Assembly: GCA_937896705.1 (NCBI GenBank)
Contig: CALBOC010000005.1
Location: 1 to 9,327, forward strand
Length of the DNA: 9,327 bases
Direction: 5' to 3'
From: an uncultured Micrococcaceae bacterium
Lineage (GTDB): Bacteria; Actinomycetota; Actinomycetes; Actinomycetales; Micrococcaceae
In this document: positions 6,926-9,327 of the stretch, in pieces
How the letters are laid out: the number at the start of each line of letters is the position of its first letter
Numbering within the stretch: position 1 is the first letter of the stretch
Notes under the pieces: generated by a model
What the model saw: only the letters and a program-made list of their open reading frames with translations
The model's database searches: none
What the model was told of the DNA's origin: nothing
Program-made: the position numbers and the translations under genes

Positions 6926-7918
6926 CTATGCGGTGAGGCTCTGGCGTCCGCCGTCATAGTCGGCCAGATCAGCGTCGACATTGGCGCGAGCGGCTCGCGA
7001 CCCGAAGATCCAAGTGTATGCCCAGTAGCCGGCCAACACGAGCGCACCGATGGTGATCTTTGCCCACGTCGGGAGGCCAGATGGGGTGATCAGTCCTTCG
7101 ACAAGCCCAGAAATCAGCAGCACACCGACCAGCCCGACGCCCACCAGGATCAACTGTCGGCCCCAATAGGCCAGTGACTGCAACCGTGTCATCCGGCCCG
7201 GCGCCACCCAGGCCCAAAAGACTCGCAGCCCGGCGGCACCGGCGATGAAGATGGCGGTCAGTTCCATCAGTCCGTGCGGCAGGATGAAGGCGAAAAATGT
7301 ATCGAGTTCGTCGTGGCGATGCATCAGGGCTGCTGAAATGCCCAGCCCCTGGGCGTTGACCCACAACACGTAGGGGACGAAAAATCCGGTGATGCCAAAA
7401 GCGACTTCTTGAAGAGCAATCCAGGCGTTATTGACCCACACCAGGGTGGTAAACGATGCCGCGGGATTCTCAGAATAGTAATCGGTGAAGTCTTCGTCGA
7501 CGTATGCCCGTTGGGCCTCTTCGGAGAGCATCGCATCAAACATCTGCGGGTTGTTGCCGTACCACAAGCCATAGGCCAACGCGACGGCGAGAAACGCGGC
7601 ACCCAGTATCATGGTCAGCCAACGGATCCGGTACAGGGCATAGGGCAGTTTGACGGCAAAGAAGCCTTTGAGGCTGGCGGCCCGCGAACCGGTGGCCGAG
7701 GTCAGACGAGCCCGGGCTCGGGCAATAATTAGCGATAACCGGTTGGCATAGGGACCGTCCGGGTCTTGGGCTTGGACGAACGACAACTGGGTGGACGCCC
7801 GACCGTAGAGCTCCACCAGTTCATCGATTTCAGCTGCAGATAACCCGGGTCGGCGCGCTAGAGTGTCGAGTCTGTGCCAATCGACTCGATGCGTTGCAGC
7901 GTATGCTTCCAAGTCCAC
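6926..7918 (-). CDS. SpoIIM-like (stage II sporulation protein M family) membrane protein
   Basis: The product has 330 residues. An N-terminal soluble part of about 95 residues begins VDLEAYAATHRVDWHRLD, the typical start of actinobacterial SpoIIM-like proteins. About five membrane helices follow. Family marks are WVNNAWIAL with Asn163-Asn164, and LPHGLMELTAIFIAGAAG with His215 and Glu219. In sporulating Firmicutes SpoIIM works with SpoIID and SpoIIP at the engulfing membrane. Actinobacterial relatives are found in non-sporulators and their role is unknown, so a sporulation role should not be assumed. The GTG at 7918 is the only in-frame start consistent with the family N-terminus. No normal ribosome site fits it, but a TAGTGT -10 box lies seven bases upstream, pointing to a leaderless message. 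It diverges from the RDD gene, a recurrent actinobacterial pairing. Confidence 0.9.
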   Translation of the reverse strand: MDLEAYAATHRVDWHRLDTLARRPGLSAAEIDELVELYGRASTQLSFVQAQDPDGPYANRLSLIIARARARLTSATGSRAASLKGFFAVKLPYALYRIRWLTMILGAAFLAVALAYGLWYGNNPQMFDAMLSEEAQRAYVDEDFTDYYSENPAASFTTLVWVNNAWIALQEVAFGITGFFVPYVLWVNAQGLGISAALMHRHDELDTFFAFILPHGLMELTAIFIAGAAGLRVFWAWVAPGRMTRLQSLAYWGRQLILVGVGLVGVLLISGLVEGLITPSGLPTWAKITIGALVLAGYWAYTWIFGSRAARANVDADLADYDGGRQSLTA

Positions 7919-7925
7919 ACCGCCT

Positions 7926-7931
7926 ACACTA
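7926..7931 (-). promoter_or_regulatory. -10 box for leaderless transcription of the SpoIIM-like gene
   Basis: On the - strand TAGTGT (7931-7926; TAnnnT pattern) is followed by AGGCGGT and then the GTG start at 7918. Normal spacing puts the transcription start at or next to that G. No good -35 is visible, so this rests on position and the -10 pattern alone. Confidence 0.35.
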
Positions 7932-7978
7932 CTAGGGTGACCCCGCAGGCATTCAGCCGGTGACGCACAAGGTGGGCT

Positions 7979-7984
7979 TAGACT
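7979..7984 (+). promoter_or_regulatory. Candidate -10 box for the RDD gene
   Basis: TAGACT, the same hexamer as the proposed -10 of the acyl-CoA ligase gene, lies 40 bases before the RDD start. No -35 is found at normal spacing; the nearest TGAC (7961-7964) is too close. This is a weak call, supported mainly by its place in the divergent 106-base gap. Confidence 0.3.
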
Positions 7985-8024
7985 GGAACCCGGCACTTCG
8001 ATACGGACACGACAAGGATGAGAC

Positions 8025-8819
8025 ATGCGGGAACACACCATCACCGGTGAAGCCGTGGTGTTGAATCTCCGTGCGGCAAATTTTATGCCCCGGTTAGCCG
8101 CCGCGCTCATCGATGCGGTGGTGTATTTCCTAGGCTGGCTCGTTCTCATGACGCTCGTCGGACAGTTCACTGCGGTCTTTGCCGTCGACGCCGCAGCCGG
8201 TCAGGCTGTCGTGATCATCGCGATGGTGACCCTGATGCTTCTCATCCCACTGCTGGTCGAAGGCTTTTCCAAGGGGCGTTCGCTGGGCAAGTTGATTTTT
8301 GGGTTACGTGTGGTGCGCGATGATGGTGGCACCATCCGTGGGCGTCACGCCTTGACCCGGAGTCTCGTCGGAGTCTTCGAATTGTGGATGACGGCAGGGT
8401 CGGTGGCCATTATTGCGTCATTATTCAATCGACAGTCCAAACGGTTGGGCGATATGATGGCCGGAACTTTTGTCATTGTGGCTCGGGCGCCTCGGATGCC
8501 CGCTCCCCTACCCGCCGTCCCACCAGCGCTTCAACAATGGGCGGAGACCGCCGATGTCGGACGCCTCCCTGCAGGTCTGGCCCATCAGCTCAATTCGTTG
8601 ATCCGCAATGCACCAACCATGGACCCCGGCGCGTTGGCTCACCTGTCGAGCCAGCTGTACGTTGCGGTGCTGCCGTATGTCACTCCCGGTCCCCCAGCAG
8701 GCACTGACCACTTCACTTTTCTTGTCGGTGTCATGGCCGAACGTCGGAATCGCGATTACCAAGTCCTTGCGAAACGACGTGAGCGCCGACAACGCGATGC
8801 TGAATATCTAATGAGATAA
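8025..8819 (+). CDS. RDD family membrane protein
   Basis: The product has 264 residues. Residues 20-155 form an RDD domain with its three name-giving residues: Arg23 and Asp30 in MPRLAAALIDAV on the first helix, and Asp143 in KRLGDMMAGT at the end of the last. Between them are the GRSLGKLIFGLRVVR block and a three- or four-helix core. The biochemical role of most RDD proteins is unknown; some are linked to ion or compatible-solute transport. The last 105 residues are soluble, starting with a Pro-rich linker and ending in a charged, Arg-rich tail; I recognise no domain there. The ATG at 8025 has AAGGA (8014-8018) six bases upstream, a good start. It is divergent from the SpoIIM-like gene, an arrangement often seen in Actinobacteria near MoxR/DUF58 genes, none of which appear here. 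A strong terminator lies 18 bases after the stop. Confidence 0.9.
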   Translation: MREHTITGEAVVLNLRAANFMPRLAAALIDAVVYFLGWLVLMTLVGQFTAVFAVDAAAGQAVVIIAMVTLMLLIPLLVEGFSKGRSLGKLIFGLRVVRDDGGTIRGRHALTRSLVGVFELWMTAGSVAIIASLFNRQSKRLGDMMAGTFVIVARAPRMPAPLPAVPPALQQWAETADVGRLPAGLAHQLNSLIRNAPTMDPGALAHLSSQLYVAVLPYVTPGPPAGTDHFTFLVGVMAERRNRDYQVLAKRRERRQRDAEYLMR

Positions 8820-8837
8820 CGCAGCTCGCTACTTTCG

Positions 8838-8869
8838 CCCACTCCCGCAACGTTTGGGGTGGGTTTTTT
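8838..8869 (+). terminator. Rho-independent terminator of the RDD gene
   Basis: CCCAC (8838-8842) and CCC (8844-8846) pair with GGG and GTGGG (8856-8863), leaving one bulged T at 8843 and a nine-base loop. The stem is followed at once by six T's (8864-8869). This is the canonical layout, and it lies just after the RDD stop codon. Confidence 0.88.
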
Positions 8870-8944
8870 ACGGCGTGGGCCCCGTACCGAATTACTCAAT
8901 CTTGCACTGATAATGGCAGCGCATTGAATATGCAACCGTGCCGC

Positions 8945-8969
8945 GCTCGAATGTGGAAAAGTTTCGAGC
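8945..8969. repeat. 7-bp inverted repeat enclosing a DnaA-box-like site
   Basis: GCTCGAA (8945-8951) and TTCGAGC (8963-8969) are exact reverse complements separated by 11 bases. Those 11 bases contain TGTGGAAAA, the reverse of TTTTCCACA. There is no T-run after it, so it does not look like a terminator. Confidence 0.6.
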
Positions 8970-8978
8970 ACTCATAAG

Positions 8979-8987
8979 TTATCCACA
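8979..8987 (+). promoter_or_regulatory. Consensus DnaA box
   Basis: TTATCCACA is an exact match to the TTATNCACA DnaA-binding consensus. By chance about 0.3 matches to this consensus would be expected in both strands of a window this long, before allowing for base composition. Its closeness to a second, oppositely oriented near-consensus site makes binding more plausible, but no dnaA, dnaN or replication gene is in view. Confidence 0.45.
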
Positions 8988-9077
8988 AAATCAGCAGCAC
9001 ACCCTTATTGTGTCCCACCCATGTGGTATATACCGCCACACACAGTCTCTAAATATGCATTAATCACATTAAAAGTG

Positions 9078-9106
9078 TTGTTTGGATCACAGCGGGAGGG
9101 TAGAAT
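9078..9106 (+). promoter_or_regulatory. Promoter of the truncated gene at the window end
   Basis: TTGTTT (9078-9083) and TAGAAT (9101-9106, five of six to TATAAT) have the ideal 17-base spacing. Transcription would start near 9113, giving a leader of about 100 bases before the ATG at 9212. The leader is pyrimidine-rich in its first half and includes a run of six T's (9172-9177); I see no known riboswitch in it. Confidence 0.55.
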
Positions 9107-9211
9107 GGGGGCATAGTCCACCCCTTCTCCTTCTACGCTTCCCACCTTCGTTTCTCGTCGCTGTTCACAAATTTTTTGTTGCTGATCGGTGCTTGTTGAA
9201 AGGACCCGTTG

Positions 9212-9327
9212 ATGGATACCACCCAGATTTTGCCCGATATTGGTTCCCCGGTGTCCTCGCCAGCGTTTGATCCTGCTGCGGCGGAGGATATGAGTGTGGG
9301 CGAAGCTGCCTATGCTGCAGCGTTTTT
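9212..9327 (+). CDS. 5' end of an unidentified gene, cut by the window edge
   Basis: The first 38 codons of an open frame run off the end. The product begins MDTTQILPDIGSPVSS and then becomes Ala-rich, with FDPAAAEDMSVGEAAYAAAF at the visible end. There is no signal peptide or recognisable domain. The ATG has AAAGGA (9199-9204) seven bases upstream and a well-spaced promoter about 105 bases upstream, which is why I believe it is real. Codon use with many GCG, GCC and GCT codons is like the neighbouring genes. Families with variable Ala-rich N-termini, such as actinobacterial DUF222/HNH endonuclease-like proteins, are possible, but that is a guess without sequence support. Confidence 0.7.
   Translation, partial: MDTTQILPDIGSPVSSPAFDPAAAEDMSVGEAAYAAAF

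Larger units (their letters stand above)
8870..9077. other. AT-richer non-coding region with DnaA-box-like sites and inverted repeats
   Basis: No gene is supported here; open frames are short and lack family features. The stretch is clearly more AT-rich than its surroundings, especially 9000-9080. It holds a perfect consensus DnaA box TTATCCACA (8979-8987, +), a near box TTTTCCACA on the - strand (8952-8960), and a one-mismatch site TTAATCACA (9060-9068, +). GCTCGAA (8945-8951) and TTCGAGC (8963-8969) form a perfect 7-bp inverted repeat around the near box. GGTATATACC (9025-9034) is a 10-bp palindrome. TGTGG/CCACA occurs twice as an inverted pair (8952 with 8983; 9022 with 9036). Function is unknown; regulation of the downstream gene or DnaA binding are both possible. 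Confidence 0.6.

Noticed and set aside
6427..6936. A 169-codon + strand frame antisense to the TIGR01906 gene
   Set aside because: Low-complexity Arg/Ala/Ser composition and full overlap with a supported gene having its own ribosome site and family motifs.
7919..8170. Upstream extension of the SpoIIM-like frame into the RDD gene
   Set aside because: It would overlap the divergent RDD gene by over 140 bases, and the extra residues do not look like the family N-terminus.
8870..9211. Chromosomal replication origin
   Set aside because: Only two or three DnaA-like sites are present and neither dnaA nor dnaN flanks it, so oriC is not supported.
9082..9270. A 62-codon + strand frame across the promoter and leader of the last gene
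   Set aside because: It starts inside the -35/-10 spacer, has no ribosome site, and conflicts with the better supported ATG at 9212 in another frame.

Overview
The window looks like ordinary chromosomal DNA from a moderately high-GC Gram-positive actinobacterium, most likely of the Micrococcales. The reasons are frequent GTG starts, a ferrochelatase carrying the cysteine set of the actinobacterial [2Fe-2S] type, a divergent rsmI/pmt pair arranged as in Mycobacterium (Rv1003/Rv1002c), a FadD15-like acyl-CoA ligase, and a SpoIIM-like/RDD membrane pair. The genus cannot be fixed from the sequence alone. I saw no tRNA, rRNA, CRISPR array, insertion sequence or obvious prophage gene.

Layout from left to right. 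A complete ferrochelatase gene (hemH/cpfC, +) ends at a strong hairpin shared with the convergent rsmI gene (-, 16S rRNA 2'-O-methyltransferase). Thirty-one bases beyond the rsmI start lies the divergent start of pmt (+, protein O-mannosyltransferase). It is followed, after a candidate promoter, by a long-chain acyl-CoA ligase gene (+). The 3' end of the ligase gene overlaps by 10 bases the 3' end of a TIGR01906/DUF1461-type membrane protein gene (-). Upstream of that gene, on the same strand, is a SpoIIM-like membrane protein gene (-), which diverges from an RDD-family membrane protein gene (+). The RDD gene ends at a textbook rho-independent terminator. After it comes a 392-base AT-richer non-coding stretch with DnaA-box-like sites, two inverted repeats and a good promoter. 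The window ends in the first 38 codons of an unidentified gene (+).

Functionally the window is a set of neighbouring housekeeping and envelope genes rather than one pathway: haem synthesis, ribosome modification, export-coupled protein mannosylation, fatty-acid activation, and three membrane proteins of unknown biochemical role. I did not find a clearly new biological system. The most unusual places are the 8870-9211 non-coding region and two genes (rsmI and the SpoIIM-like gene) whose -10 boxes sit exactly where a leaderless transcript would need them.
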